From assembly GCA_003508835.1 (NCBI GenBank), contig PUFA01000062.1:1898001-1962000 (forward strand): a stretch of 64,000 nt of DNA, read 5' to 3'. Under the pieces are notes generated by a model that saw nothing but the letters and a program-made list of their open reading frames with translations, was not told where the DNA came from and searched no databases. Positions 47,156 through 58,651 of this stretch are shown in pieces (position 1 is the stretch's first letter; each line of letters starts with the position of its first letter). This DNA comes from Eonycteris spelaea. Its lineage: Eukaryota > Chordata > Mammalia > Chiroptera > Pteropodidae. The position numbers and the translations under genes are program-made.

Positions 47156-47479
47156 GCCCGTCTTTTCTCAATGGTGGTTCTGATTTGCCCAGTGTCAGGG
47201 GCCCTTGATGTTTCTTATGATTCGAAGAGCTAGATGGCTATGAATGACCAGGTCTGTTTGCCAAGAATGGATTTGGCTCTCTGTCCCTGGGGTCCAACTC
47301 TTGACACCATGCTCCATGTTTCTTAAGAATGAGCAAAGCCTTCTCTAGGTTTCAGCCTCCCATTTTATAAAAACAGGGACAGCCATTCTACATGGCTCGA
47401 TGGAGAATTTATAGGATGTCAAGACTATCTAGAAAAATGAAAATATGGAAGATGTATAGTGTTTCCTAACAGGCCTTTA

Positions 47480-47645
47480 AATCGACCTTGGTTTGATTTC
47501 TAGCTTTACCATGTGATCTTGGGCAAGTAATGTATCCCTTCTATTTGCCCATCTGTTAAGAGAATAATAATAGTACATACTTGTAAAGATTAAACAAGAT
47601 TACACAAGTACTGAGCACAACTCTAAACTCTAATGCCGTGAAGTA
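47480..47645 (+). mobile_element. MIR SINE, forward
   Basis: 'ctagctttaccatgtgatct', 'tgggcaagtaatgtatccct', 'agagaataataatagtacat' follow the MIR core. Confidence 0.8.
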
Positions 47646-47821
47646 CTTGTAATCACTGTATTTTGGTAATCGTTTTACATAAAACATGACTTCTGAGGCT
47701 TACAGCATCTTTAAGGATGACACCCTAACAAATGCTTAACAGACACATGTTACCCTGGCTTTGTTTGGTGACAAGTCATCTCTACATACAAGGTTACTCA
47801 GAGCCCTTAAAAGATAAACTG

Positions 47822-47907
47822 CTTTCTCAGAAACTAAGCAGGGTCGGGCCTGGTTAGTACTTGGATGGATGGGAGACCACCTAGGAAGACCAGGTGCTGC
47901 AGGCATT
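47822..47907 (+). pseudogene. 5S rRNA pseudogene or 5S-derived SINE relic
   Basis: Matches vertebrate 5S rRNA from about base 42 to 118: 'gaaactaagcagggtcgggc', 'ctggttagtacttggatgg', 'gggagacca', 'ggtgctgcaggc'. A 4-base duplication (ggat) falls inside internal control box C, and the first 40 bases are missing or diverged beyond recognition (some resemblance back to about 47,789). Such a copy should not be transcribed by Pol III. No A-rich tail follows. Fruit bats carry 5S-derived SINEs, so this may be such an element rather than a direct retrocopy. Confidence 0.88.
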
Positions 47908-48004
47908 GTTAACTGCACTGCAGGTGTGTTTGCTATTGTATTTAGTACACCAAATGTTTAATATTTTGAGTGTTTCCTTCTAACAGTTTTCCAAGTGTAT
48001 CTGC

Positions 48005-48435
48005 TGGGATTAGGTTCCACTGCATATGATAAATGGCTCATAAAAATAGAGATTTATTTACCTCTTATATAAAAGAAGTCTGGCCGTAGCATTTCGGGTT
48101 GGTGCTATTCTGTGGTATCAGTGACACATGCTCCTTCTCGGCTTCTTTCTTAAAGTCACTGTGTAATTCAGAATGGCTGCTGGGGCTCCAGTCATTAAGC
48201 TTGCTTTCCATGTAGGAAGAAGAATAAAGGGTCAGAAGATCTCACTCTCTGTTAAGGACCTCCCGGAAATATTAATTCAACCCTTCCACTCACACCTCAT
48301 TGGTCAACATCTGGTCATTTGGCCACATCCAGCTGATAAGAAAGGCTAAGAAAACTTCTCTCTCTAGTTGTGTGCATGGCTTTCTCAAATAAGTTTAGGA
48401 TTCTGTTACTCAGAAGGGAAAGGTGGACATTGAGT
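48005..48435 (-). mobile_element. LTR-like interspersed repeat, family unresolved
   Basis: 'gcatatgataaatggctcat', 'gcttctttcttaaagtcact', 'aatggctgctggggctccag', 'cctcattggtcaacatctgg', 'taggattctgttactcagaa' follow a dispersed repeat I know by pattern but cannot name. Confidence 0.5.
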
Positions 48436-48439
48436 TTTG

Positions 48440-50785
48440 AAGTGGTCAGCTTACAGTCCTTACCTCATCAGGTCCTCAAAACACAAAAGCCTGGGATAGA
48501 GCCAGTGTACAAAAGCTTGAAACACTGTATTCACACTTAGTTTAACACAGAAGGGGTTTACGCCTTTGGTCCAGGGGAAGGAGGACTGGACCTCTACAGC
48601 CATCTCAATTTCCCACTGGTATCTTTAAAACAGAAGGATGAAAGAAGAAAATTCAGACTAGAGGTGTACGTGGGTACTAGTGCAGACAAATCTCTTTCCC
48701 TTGCACAGAAATACACTGCATTTACCCATCTATATCATTTTACATTTCAGGACTGTTGCAAATATTTCACCATGATTAACAACTCACCTAAGCAGTAATG
48801 ATTCTTTTGGGGCAAATAATTGCTTCAAAAGGGTTAACAGATGACCAAGAATTTCAAGTTGTTGTTTTTTAAATCAATTCTGGCCCCTTTTGTCTTTACC
48901 CCAGTATCCAGACTCCACCAAAGGATGTCACAGGAATATCAAAACCTTTAGGTTGAAAAGAAACTCCAGAAGTTAGCTTTATCCACCAGGTTGTCTAGCT
49001 GCTTGCTGTCTGAGCATCCTGCTCTGTGTAGCATCTTCTGCTGAAGCCTGGTATCTATCACCTCTTATCAGAAAAGTGATGCTGACAGTTGTGAGCCTTT
49101 TCAAACATTCTGGACAGTTTGAAAACACAGATGCACTCTGAATGTAAGGCACTGGCTGTGATAGGAGCGGACATCACATTTCATGATCTTAGCAAATTGC
49201 ACCCTGTGGATATTTATCTTGTGAAATCTTGATTTTGATTTAAGGTTATATCTATATTACATATTGGGTTTTTGAGCTAAGACGTTACATTTCACTTTTT
49301 ACTGAGAGAGTTGAACTATCATAAATATGAAGGTAAATGTTTTTCCCTGGCTTCCAAGGCAGATAGTGGCAAATTTTTACAACTGTCAAACCAGATCCCC
49401 AAAAGAATGAAGTGAAGTTGAGGCTTCCTAGTGCACACCTGTTTGTCCATGCTCAGTAGTTCTTGGCCATTTACTCTTTCCCTTTTTTCTGCTTCACTCT
49501 GCCTCTGACCCAAAGGGTAAGTTTCTCTCTTCTTTTCCTAACCTTTCTATCAGTGCCTCCAAGCGGGACACCTTAGGAAGGATGAAGGAGGCATCAAACG
49601 TAAGTAAGTGAGAAAAATCTGACTTCCTTGGCTCTGTCATCTGCGTGCAGACACAGGAATGTGGCGTCTGGTCTTAGGCTTGGACTCTGTTCTTCATCTA
49701 GGGACTCCTATTTGCATGAGTCTTTTTAGTGAATATGTGAAAGTTCTTCCTTTCTGTTTATTTTTCCCCCTCCAGATTAAACCTCATTCATTTTAAAAGC
49801 CTCTACTTGGGAAATAGTGATCATGAAACAGAAATAAACTGATATCTGCTTTTTCATGCTAAATGTTTTCCCTGTTGATATATGGAAAAAATAAGTTGCT
49901 TACTTACTAACTCTATAAGTTTCTTTAATGTCTACGGTTATAGCAGAAATAGCTAAACAGTCTGACTTTTGAAGAACCCTCAGCTACTTTAAGAAACAAC
50001 GGTTTAGGCAAAACCATTAAATATGCTGATTACACCTGCACATTGAAGTCAGTCGCTTGGAGCTATTAGCAATTTTTTTCCCCAACTAAAGCAACTAATA
50101 AACAAGTGCCTTTTGCCTAAATCTAAGGTAGTGTGTGGCGCTAGGTGGGAACTCAAGATGTTATTTCTTGAGTGAAAGAGCAAGGTTCTTCACAGGACAG
50201 TTGAGGAAACATCGTACAACTAAGATTCTGAATGCTGATTATGAGATTGTGCTATATTGTCATAAAAGCATAAATGCAGGCTGCAGGAGCACAAGTCCAT
50301 ATGAACTTGAGACACAAGAAGTTACATTTATTGTTCATGGTCTCCAGGCTCAGACTGCCCCGCTCCATTTAAACAGCGAGGTTTTCCAGGGGGGTCTGTG
50401 GACAAAGCAGAATTTGAGCGGCCGGTGAAGGTTTGGTCTCTCATCAGACCACATTACCTTGAGGGCCTTCATCCCAAACAGAGACCAAGAAACTTAAGAA
50501 AACCAACGTCTGAGGCCAAGCAGTGGGAATCTCGGCTGACCACATTTTTCAGTCGTCTTAAACTCGGTCTTTAAAATCCTCAGAGAGAATGAAAGGAAAG
50601 ATGCATATCTATGCGGCGAGACTCAGACATCCTTCTCTCTTAGCTCCTAATGGCCGGGAAGTACATGAGGATGGCTTGGATAGTGACACCTGCGGCCCAG
50701 CGCTGTGGCCTCCGGCTGCCCGCGCCTGGCCCCTCACACACGCGCCTCTTTCATCCCCACAAACCCAGGGTGGAATTACCCTGTG
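48440..50785. other. Unique sequence, no gene seen
   Basis: No exon or repeat supported. The ORF at 50,135-50,428 has no family match or splice context. Confidence 0.4.
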
Positions 50786-50789
50786 CCTC

Positions 50790-50890
50790 TTGCTGACAGT
50801 ATGACCTTGGGTTTAAGTTCCTGACTTTTTCCGAACCTCAGTTTCTTCATCTGTAAAATGACTGTCATTCCGACCTCCCCAAGTCGAAAT
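50790..50890 (+). mobile_element. MIR SINE, forward
   Basis: 'acagtatgaccttgggttta', 'cgaacctcagtttcttcatc', 'tgtaaaatgactgtcatt' are the MIR core. Confidence 0.78.
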
Positions 50891-50894
50891 CAGA

Positions 50895-52225
50895 TGTTCT
50901 TAAATTTCAAGGTGCATTTTTTACCTTTTTTTTTTTTTTTTTAAGCAGTCCTCGGGGCCTCACCTCTCAGAGGTTGAAGTCAGTGGTCTTGGGCAGGCTG
51001 CCGGCAGCTGCAAGTGTGTTGAGTGACCTCCAGGCACACGTGGAGAGACACTAAGATTGTAGCAGGAAATCGCCCCAGCTCTTTGACCTGGCACCAGTTA
51101 TCAATGAAAAGTTTGCCCTCTTACCCTAACAGAAGTATGTTTACAAATACATTCACTGTCTTCCTGTATTAATACGTCGTATAAATAGAGCAACATAATA
51201 GAGCAATATAAAGATGAGATAATAATATTATAGAGAGTTTTTTCATTTTTTCTCTCCACATGCCTAGGTTATGTGAAACCTATTTTGAAAACTACTGATT
51301 CAGAAGCTAAAATGAACTATCTGTAAAGCACTTTGCAGATAGACAAATACTGGTCTAACTTTTTTGACAGCATGTGCAAAACACATACGCATGTGAGTTT
51401 ATACACTTGAATATGACCAAACGTGGAAATGCACACTAATAGCACTCAACTACTGTTCACCCTCACGTCACCCTTGAACTTGACTTTTATAGAAATTTTA
51501 TATTTTCTGCTTTTAAGCATTTTTGGAATAGTTAATATAAAACTAGAGCAAAATATGATCAAGAGACGAGAAGGTAGACAAAGAATTGTACTTACCTCCC
51601 TCATCAAAACTACAACATTCCAAACTAATATTAGAGACAGATGATAGACGGCTGATGAGAATATTTGTTTAGTCTGGATCTTGCTATTTTAAAAAAGCAA
51701 AGCCATAAAAATTTCTTTTGACATCAGTTACCAACCTTTAAAGAAATCTCCCAAAAGTATTATTTTCAGGATAAAAAAAAATTTTTTTTAATCCTTTTCC
51801 TTCTCCAAAATAGTTTTAAATCTATGGAGAATAGTGCATGTAAACCTCGATACTTATAGAAACCAAGGAAGTTTCACAGGTCAAGAGAGTCGATGGCCTC
51901 TTCTCATTAATGAACATGCTCTCCTTGTCTTAAATGTTGATGCTTAGAAAAGAATCAGAAGTTTTAAATTAATCATTTATGAAGCCATAAGATCATGGGC
52001 TCAAAGACTTTCATGGCATAAGCCATTAGGAGGCAAACCTAGAACTGTTAACAGTTTATAGGGGGAAAAATTTATAACAAGAAAAACATTTGCAAAGACA
52101 CCACTTCAAGATAGTTTGCCAAATACTACAATTATTGATATATAATTCTTATTCAGTAACATTTCTGGGGCCTACCAATTATGGTTTTTGGTGTTTAATA
52201 GTGCAAATGTGGCTTAACTTTTTTT
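50895..52225. other. AT-rich unique sequence
   Basis: A T-run lies at 50,927-50,942 and an A8T8-type palindrome at 51,773-51,789. Nothing else recognised. Confidence 0.4.
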
Positions 52226-52229
52226 AAAA

Positions 52230-52410
52230 AAACTAACACTTGTTAAGCATTTAGTATAATGCATCATCTCAAGTCTACCATGACCCTATCAGTTATGATA
52301 TGATCACCCCAATTCACAAATGGAGAAGTGGAGGCTCAAAAAGCTGTGTATATCATTCACGTTCCCACAAGAAGTCAGTGGCAGAATCTCAGCTGAGTCC
52401 AGGCTGAACA
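52230..52410 (-). mobile_element. MIR SINE, reverse
   Basis: 'acttgttaagcatttagtat', 'caccccaattcacaaatgga', 'gtggaggctcaaaaagctgt' and 'gtggcagaatctcagctgag' follow MIR antisense. Confidence 0.75.
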
Positions 52411-52414
52411 ACAG

Positions 52415-53900
52415 GGTGTTCCTTTTCAGAAAAACATAATACAGCTTCTCTGTGGAGACAGACACATCGCCATCAGATAAAAAGGGCTGAATCAAAATAT
52501 GACATATCTAAGAAGAGAAAGGCCTCCTTCGGCTTCTGTTATTTCAGGGAACTCAACAATCACAGCAATAAAGTGAATTCTGAGATCTGAAAGGTGAGAG
52601 CTTCAGAAAAAAGCGATGAAGATAAGTACAATTCCGTTTTTGGAAAAGTGAAGTTACACATATTGGCAACAGGGAAAGACTGGTTCCGAGGAAGATTTTA
52701 AGAAGGAATTGAAGAATTACAGTCAAGGCCTGTAAATCTCTGACACTGTCTACTATTAATGGTACTTGTGTTTTCACAGGATCATAGGACCACGAATTTA
52801 TTATCCTACAAAAGTGGACCCGTGGGCCATCCATGCTTTTCCTCAGTTTTGTCACCTGTAAAGCAGAAGTGATAGCTACACCCCCCGATGGGCTATATGG
52901 AAACTTATATCGATACAGAGTACAAAGTGGTTAGCACATATCCAGTATGAGGTAAATAATGAATGTGAGGTGTGATTTTATTACTCAGTAAAAATCATTT
53001 ACATTGGGCCACTATTTATGAGTAGCATGTAATACATTTTTTAATAACCAAATTTTGATTGCTATGACCACCAAAAGCTCTCTGAACCACTTCTAACATT
53101 AAACAATTTCTAAACTAGGTAAGTCCTTTTCTACCTACATTATTAATCATCTCAAAACAAAAAATGCATCTTGGGAGCATTCAAATTTAATATATTATCA
53201 TGTAACCTTCATAGGACACACAATCATTTATGTTTAGTTACAATTTTAAGTCATACTGCATTTAAAGTGAATGTGTGATCTATTTTTTCCTCCAAACAAG
53301 CTTTTGTAAAATAAAATGCATGTGTAATGCAAGACCAAAACCTTACGTTTCACTGGTTGGATTGGTTATCTTAGAGGGATGGTTTCATTTGGTATTTTGA
53401 GTTGATCAGCATTAAGATATTTATTCATAATAAACCCATAAATTTTGCAACTTGGGTATAACGTTACAATTCTAAGAGCATTTTGTTCTGAGCTGGATTA
53501 CTTGCAGATAAAAAATAATCAAGTTCTTTTTAAACCCACTGAGATGACTGTACTAAGTTCATGTCTTATCATAAGAGTGATAAATAAGACAGAATGACAG
53601 CCTGAATAAACAAAGAATCTGCCCCTTACCTTGTAGATTTGGGTCCATTGAACATCAGGACAGTGAGATCATTGTCTCACTTAAGGTATGTGACCTGTAG
53701 GCAGGAGAATCTCGGGCTCAGGAGATATTACAGTTCCCTCTGGTACCTGTTGCCCCCACCCCTACCCCAGGTCCATCTTCTAATGTTAAGCAAAATGAAT
53801 ATAGCAGAAACATCAAACACTGACTCTCAGATGGCCAAACTCCCATCATTCTATCATTTCTTCTACAAAAGACGGTCTGAACTTGGCAGCTCTGAGACAG
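52415..53900. other. AT-rich unique sequence
   Basis: No repeat or exon supported. Confidence 0.4.
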
Positions 53901-53904
53901 CACA

Positions 53905-54085
53905 CTGAATGAGCACTGACAGTACCCAGTTCTGTGCTAAGTCCTTTACATGCCCAAGTTCATACGATCCTCACACCCACCCTAAGAGGCACATAATATC
54001 TTGACTCTATAGTCTGAAGATTGAGCTTCGAAGAATTTAAGATCATAGATGGCCAATAGCACCTGAATGTCAAAGCTGTGCCCTC
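53905..54085 (-). mobile_element. MIR SINE, reverse
   Basis: 'cagttctgtgctaagtcctt', 'acgatcctcacacccaccct' and 'gaagattgagcttcgaagaa' fit MIR antisense. Confidence 0.65.
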
Positions 54086-54339
54086 ATGGGAGCTATAAGC
54101 ATGAGCCTTATGGCAAATTAAGGAAAGATGATGGAAGGGAGGTTACCTGAGGCAATGAAGGGGAGAAGGTGTGCAAGAGCATTTCAAAACAGAAGCCCCG
54201 CCCTGGCTAGGCCCCTGACTACAGATCCGAGGCAGCTGCAGTGATCTCAGCCATTGGACTGATGCCAGGGCATCACCACCCATGCGGCTCTGTAACTCCT
54301 CCTGTATCTTCTTTTCTGCAACCACTACATTAGTCATGG

Positions 54340-54780
54340 GGTTTTGTTGTTGTTGCTGCAAGTGATAGAAACTCAGCCTAAACTAGGTAGGACAAAAGAG
54401 GAATGTCCTTGGAATGTTCATGAAACCAGAAAGGGCACTGGGCCTCAGGGAGCCTGGGGCCTGAAAGCAACCAGAACTGCCTCTCTTCCCTCCCTTCCTT
54501 TCTTCAAACGGCTTCCTCCACGTGGCAGGAAACATGGTTCCCACCAGCCCCTGAGCCTGTCGCGTTAGCCACCAGAAAAATAAACCACTTTCTCCAGCCC
54601 CAGCTGGCAAACATCCCAGGTAGGGGCTCCACTGGGCAAGGTCACAGGTGGGTAAATGTGCCACCTCAGTCGTGTCCAGCTGCAGTCCAGGGGAGCAAGG
54701 CACATGGCTGGGTTCTAAGACGATGGAAGAGATCTCCAAAGGAGGTAGGCATCATATCCAGAAGGGAGAGGTGCTGAGCT
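54340..54780. mobile_element. LTR-like fossil, family unresolved
   Basis: 'gtgatagaaactcagcctaa', 'acgtggcaggaaacatggtt', 'gcgttagccaccagaaaaat' resemble a dispersed LTR-like repeat. Low support. Confidence 0.3.
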
Positions 54781-54784
54781 GATG

Positions 54785-55105
54785 GCCTCTCAGCTGTCCC
54801 CTGCACGCACTGCCTCTTCATTCTCAGGTCCTTTTTCTACCCCTCTGCCTCTGCCTCCTCAACACTCTGACCCTCCTCCACTCTGAGGCTCTTCCATGAA
54901 GCTTTGGACTCCAGCCATGGTTCGGCTTCCAAGCAAGAAATTACCGGCTTGACTCAAGCCCTGGACAAAGCTATGTGTGCGGGGCTACTTCGCAGGCCAT
55001 CTTGATCAGCTGTGGTGGGGCATGCAGACCCTGTACCAAGTTACCAAGAATGGCTGTTGACGATGGCAGTGCCCTCGGTCAGGTGGCCATGCAGAACGTG
55101 GCAGG
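54785..55105. other. Unique sequence, no gene seen
   Basis: No gene or repeat supported. Confidence 0.35.
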
Positions 55106-55109
55106 CAGA

Positions 55110-55285
55110 TAACTTTTCTAACCCTTAAAATCCCGGTGAGATAGGTCATCTTCGAGATAAGGATATTGTAGTTCAGAAAGATAAAGGAATTTTCCCAATA
55201 TCACACAGCAGTGAGTGGCAGCCAGTATTCAAACTCAAAAGCAAAGGCTGGCTGCTACTGCTTAAGGACTATACTGCTTCTCATA
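55110..55285 (-). mobile_element. MIR SINE, reverse
   Basis: 'cccggtgagataggtcatct', 'tattgtagttcagaaagata', 'atatcacacagcagtgagtg' and 'cagccagtattcaaactcaa' follow MIR antisense. Confidence 0.8.
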
Positions 55286-55534
55286 GTCACATCACTTCTA
55301 TGACAGGATTCAGGGCATGGAGTTTCCTCCAAAATGGAGCTCAGTCGTTTCTACTGGCATCCCTGGTAACATCTGCAGGGTAACAAGCTCCCAATTAAGA
55401 AACTGGGGTTTCTGATGAGGAAAAAATTAAAAACTGCCAGGGTCGGAAAATGGGTTAGGAGAACCCAAACTTGAACTTTTACTCCCATAAAATAACTTAT
55501 AATATTCTTTTGTTTTTAAAGGTGGACTTTTGTT

Positions 55535-55615
55535 TATTTATTCGCTCAGCAAATAATCGCGATCACTTTCTGAGCGCCAGGTTCTGAAATTAGATACAGC
55601 ACACAGCAAAGGGCC
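55535..55615 (-). mobile_element. L2 LINE 3' end, reverse
   Basis: 'tttattcgctcagcaaataa', 'ctttctgagcgccaggttct' and 'ttagatacagcacacagcaa' match antisense L2 3' end. Confidence 0.6.
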
Positions 55616-55646
55616 GTGCCGCGTTCCGTGCAGTTCTCTCATTCGG

Positions 55647-55659
55647 CCAGCAGAGGGAG
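55647..55659 (+). promoter_or_regulatory. CTCF-like binding site
   Basis: CCAGCAGAGGGAG fits the CTCF consensus CCASYAGRKGGCRS at 11 of 13 or so positions, directly after the L2 tail. Sequence match only. Confidence 0.3.
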
Positions 55660-55662
55660 TAA

Positions 55663-55986
55663 ATGCCAGCTCTGGGAGGCGGACTACCGCACGTCTGGAA
55701 ACCAGCTGCATCGCGTAGACAGCGACACCAACTGGAACGACACAGCGTGCAAGAGACAAATCGTTCAGCGTCAGGTCTTGGGAGCTACAATGAAGGACCC
55801 CCAGGGAAACCTAAGAACAGTTCTGAAGACGGCCCTGGAAAAGTGAAGAATCGACGAAGGAAGCCCTGGGTAACACCAACCAGCCCCACGGACAAAAGGA
55901 TCAGAGGCTCCAAGAAGTGGCCAAGACCTCAGGTGTCAAACGCCGGCCCCTTTGACTACAACCAAGCCTTCCGGAAACAGCGCTGA
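55663..55986 (+). other. Unassigned ORF in a GC/CpG-rich patch
   Basis: An open frame of 107 codons ending at the TGA at 55,984-55,986. Its second half is basic (VKNRRRKPWVTPTSPTDKR, then SKKWPRPQ) and ends GPFDYNQAFRKQR. The composition looks more protein-like than the other ORFs in the window, and the patch (55,600-56,300) is CpG-rich in an AT-rich setting. I do not recognise a family, and there is no clear acceptor or Kozak start. It might be a processed-pseudogene scrap. Confidence 0.2.
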
Positions 55987-56299
55987 CGCATGAGACCTCA
56001 CTTTCCAGCTCCCACATTCCACTGTCCTCGGTGGGAGGAGAGGAAAGATCTCAGATGTCAAGACAGATTTGGGAAGGAAATGCAGGAGCTGCGCTAACCC
56101 TTCGGGCCAGTGTTGCGAGTCTGGTGTTCTGGCTCCGTGGCGAACGGCATGGCTGCAGGCGCTACACGCCCACAGCAGGTGGTCCCATGGCTCACTGCTC
56201 CCCTAACAAGCTACGACACCAAAGCAAAACAGTGACTCGGCCCCACCCGTTCTGCATTGCGCTTGTACTAGAGATGCCAAAAGGTCGATTCATTAAGAA

Positions 56300-56995
56300 T
56301 AAGACCTGTCACCCTCAGAGACTCCTTTTGACTATAAACTTGGGGGGTGGAATAATTTCTACCATTCTCCCTCGTGCAAACATCCTGGGTTTCTTCATTT
56401 TCAGGAACGAAAAATTAGAAAATCAGCTGTTCCACCTCCTTAGCATTCGCTGTTATTGATCATCTTGTTTTCAAGGCAAAAAGGAGATTCAAAGGCCAAG
56501 TCCAACGAGGCACCACCAAGGGTGAAGTTTGCTGTATGTAAATTTAAAATTTTTTAACCAGGATATGAGGATGGAATGCGGATGATGACAAATGACTGTG
56601 TTAAAACTGAATCACATAACCACGCTGAAGGGGTGGGGAACAAAACAGCTGACCTAAATAACGTGGCCAAACAGGGCTTCGACTGGTTTTACTCGAAGGC
56701 TAAAAACTAAAAGAACTGAACAAAACACTAGTTGGTAAATTTGTTTCTCCAAAGGTATCTATTTCAACTACTTTATATGTATGCTACAGTTGAACAAATA
56801 CATTTAAAAATTATAGATAACAAGAGCCATGTTTCTTCACCATAGGAGTAAAAAGTTACAAATAAGGAAATTGAGAAGGTTAGCAGAGTCCTGTGGAGCT
56901 AGATGGGAGTCAGAGCTATCAGTCTGGACTCATGCTTCTGTTTAAAGATGGATACAGAATAAGTGAAAATGTGTGTACACACACTACTTAGTAGC
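56300..56995. other. Unique sequence, no gene seen
   Basis: No repeat or exon supported. Confidence 0.35.
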
Positions 56996-56997
56996 AT

Positions 56998-57032
56998 ATG
57001 TGTGTATGTGTGTGTGCATGTGTGTGTGCAGC
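56998..57032 (+). repeat. (TG)n microsatellite, interrupted
   Basis: Interrupted 'tgtgtg' tract. Confidence 0.8.
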
Positions 57033-57177
57033 GAGGCCCCGGCACCAATGAGCATTGCTCTTTATTTCTAAACACCATCTTCCAATAAAAGGAACCAGGG
57101 CTCCTTGATTAGCGGTTGATTCCAGGGCTGAGGCAAGGAAAATACAAGATGAGATGAGCCCGGAATATCTGGTGGTC

Positions 57178-57292
57178 TGGGAAAATAAGAAAGAGCAAAA
57201 GAGGGAATGGAAGACAGGAAGGGAAGAAAGGAGGAAGGGGAAATGGAGGAAGGGAGGGATAAAAGAAGGGTGGGAGAAATAAAGAAAATGGA
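57178..57292 (+). repeat. Purine-rich (GGAA)n tract
   Basis: Nearly all A/G over about 115 bases with many 'ggaag' units. The minus-strand proline/serine/leucine-rich ORFs here are artefacts of it. Confidence 0.88.
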
Positions 57293-57369
57293 GCCATATT
57301 GAAAGGACACAGGCACCGACCAGAGCTGGTACCACAGTAAAAAGAGCTTCAGGAAAGATCCCCGACAGA

Positions 57370-57811
57370 TGGTGTAGTGCGCTTAATTACCCCCTAAAAA
57401 GGTACGTGGAAGTCCTGACTCTGGGTTCCTGTGCCTGCGGCCTTATTTGGAATTAGGGTCTCTGCAAATGTAATCAAGGTTAGACGCAGTTACGCTACAA
57501 TACAGCATGCTCCGAATCCACCGACTGCTGTCCTCACGAGAAGAGGAGCAGAGGCACATGCACAGGGAAGTCCGCGTGAAGACAGAGGCAGAGGCTGGCG
57601 TGACGTGACCACGAAGCAAGGAACACCGAGGACTGTCAGCGGCCACCAGAGGCTGGGAGGGAAGCAGGGGACAGCCTCAGGGACTCCAGAAGGAACCAAA
57701 CCTGTGGACCCCCGGACTTCAGGTCTGGCTTCCTGAACTGTGGAAGCATTTCTGTTGTAGGCCACCCAATCGGTGGTTAATTTGTCATGGGAGCACTAAG
57801 AAACTAATACA
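57370..57811 (+). mobile_element. MaLR MLT1-type solo LTR, forward
   Basis: 'aggtacgtggaagtcctgac', 'tttggaattagggtctctgc', 'gcagaggcacatgcacaggg', 'aagtccgcgtgaagacagag', 'catttctgttgtaggccacc' and the end 'aagaaactaatac' follow MLT1 sense. Well preserved and unusually CpG-rich for a relic. The ORFs inside it are non-genic. Confidence 0.85.
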
Positions 57812-57829
57812 GGTGGTGAAATTAATGGG

Positions 57830-58440
57830 TGAAAGTTTAAGCAGAAATCAAATATTTGCCTCATCTCAAGGTATTCCACCCCAAATACCTAATTATAAAA
57901 GGACAAGAGGGACTTTACCCAAATGAACCTTGACCCAACAATCGAGGCTGCCATCACTAATAATACATATTGACACCGGAGTCCCCTGATTCGATGCACT
58001 GGGGAAGACACATCCTCTCTACAGATCCTTTCCATAATGCCAAAACTTAATCTGATCAGACCCAGCTGGCAAACCTCAGCTGAAGGGCATTTTACGAAAT
58101 AACCGGCCAGGAAACGACACAGTGTCAATATCGCGAAGCACAAGCAAAGACTGGAGGGCAGCCACGGATCGGAAGGGACTAAGGGGGCCAACGTGCTAAA
58201 TGCAACAGGGGGTCCTGGAACAGGGAAAGGACACTAGTGGGACGATTAGTGAGATCGGGAGAGAACTGTGGCTTAATTAGTAATAACATGCTACGTTAAT
58301 TCTCTAGTTTCGATCACTGTTCTGTGGTTACGTGAGATGTTAACATAAGGGGGAATGGGGTGAAGGGGATGGAATTCTTCGTACTGCTTTTGCAACTTTT
58401 CTATACACACAAAATTATCTACAAATTTAAAAAAATCATT
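57830..58440 (+). mobile_element. L1M 3' UTR and 3' end
   Basis: 'gggcattttacgaaataacc', 'gggggtcctggaacagggaa', 'aaggacactagtgggacgat', 'tgagatgttaacataagggg', and 'ttttgcaacttttctataca' before a terminal A-rich stretch are the standard L1M 3' end in sense. Confidence 0.82.
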
Positions 58441-58645
58441 CTGGGAGCTGGAGGGTGGGAAACGGTGTTACTATGCGGGGCGGGGGGGAATCCAACAAGG
58501 AAAGTCAGCCAAATGATCACTGCACAATTCTGCCAGAAGTGAGGCAGACTATTAAGCTCCGTAAATTACACCACCACATTATACTTTCAGTGCAGAAGGC
58601 GCCAACGACTGGACCATTCGAAAACAACATGCGGTGTTTAACGTT

Positions 58646-58651
58646 TTTATT
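58646..58651 (-). terminator. Minus-strand poly-A signal AATAAA
   Basis: TTTATT on the plus strand, i.e. AATAAA for a minus-strand transcript, about 200 bases beyond the end of the L1 relic. Confidence 0.4.

Noticed and set aside
47822..47907. A functional 5S rRNA gene
   Set aside because: 5' third missing or diverged and box C disrupted by a 4-base duplication.
47736..47918. Minus-strand ORF over the 5S-derived copy
   Set aside because: The sequence is explained by 5S rRNA homology.
57068..57335. Minus-strand hydrophobic ORFs (serine/proline/leucine-rich)
   Set aside because: They are translations of the purine-rich GGAA tract.
57431..57765. ORFs within 57.4-57.8 kb on both strands
   Set aside because: They lie inside an MLT1 LTR, which does not encode protein.
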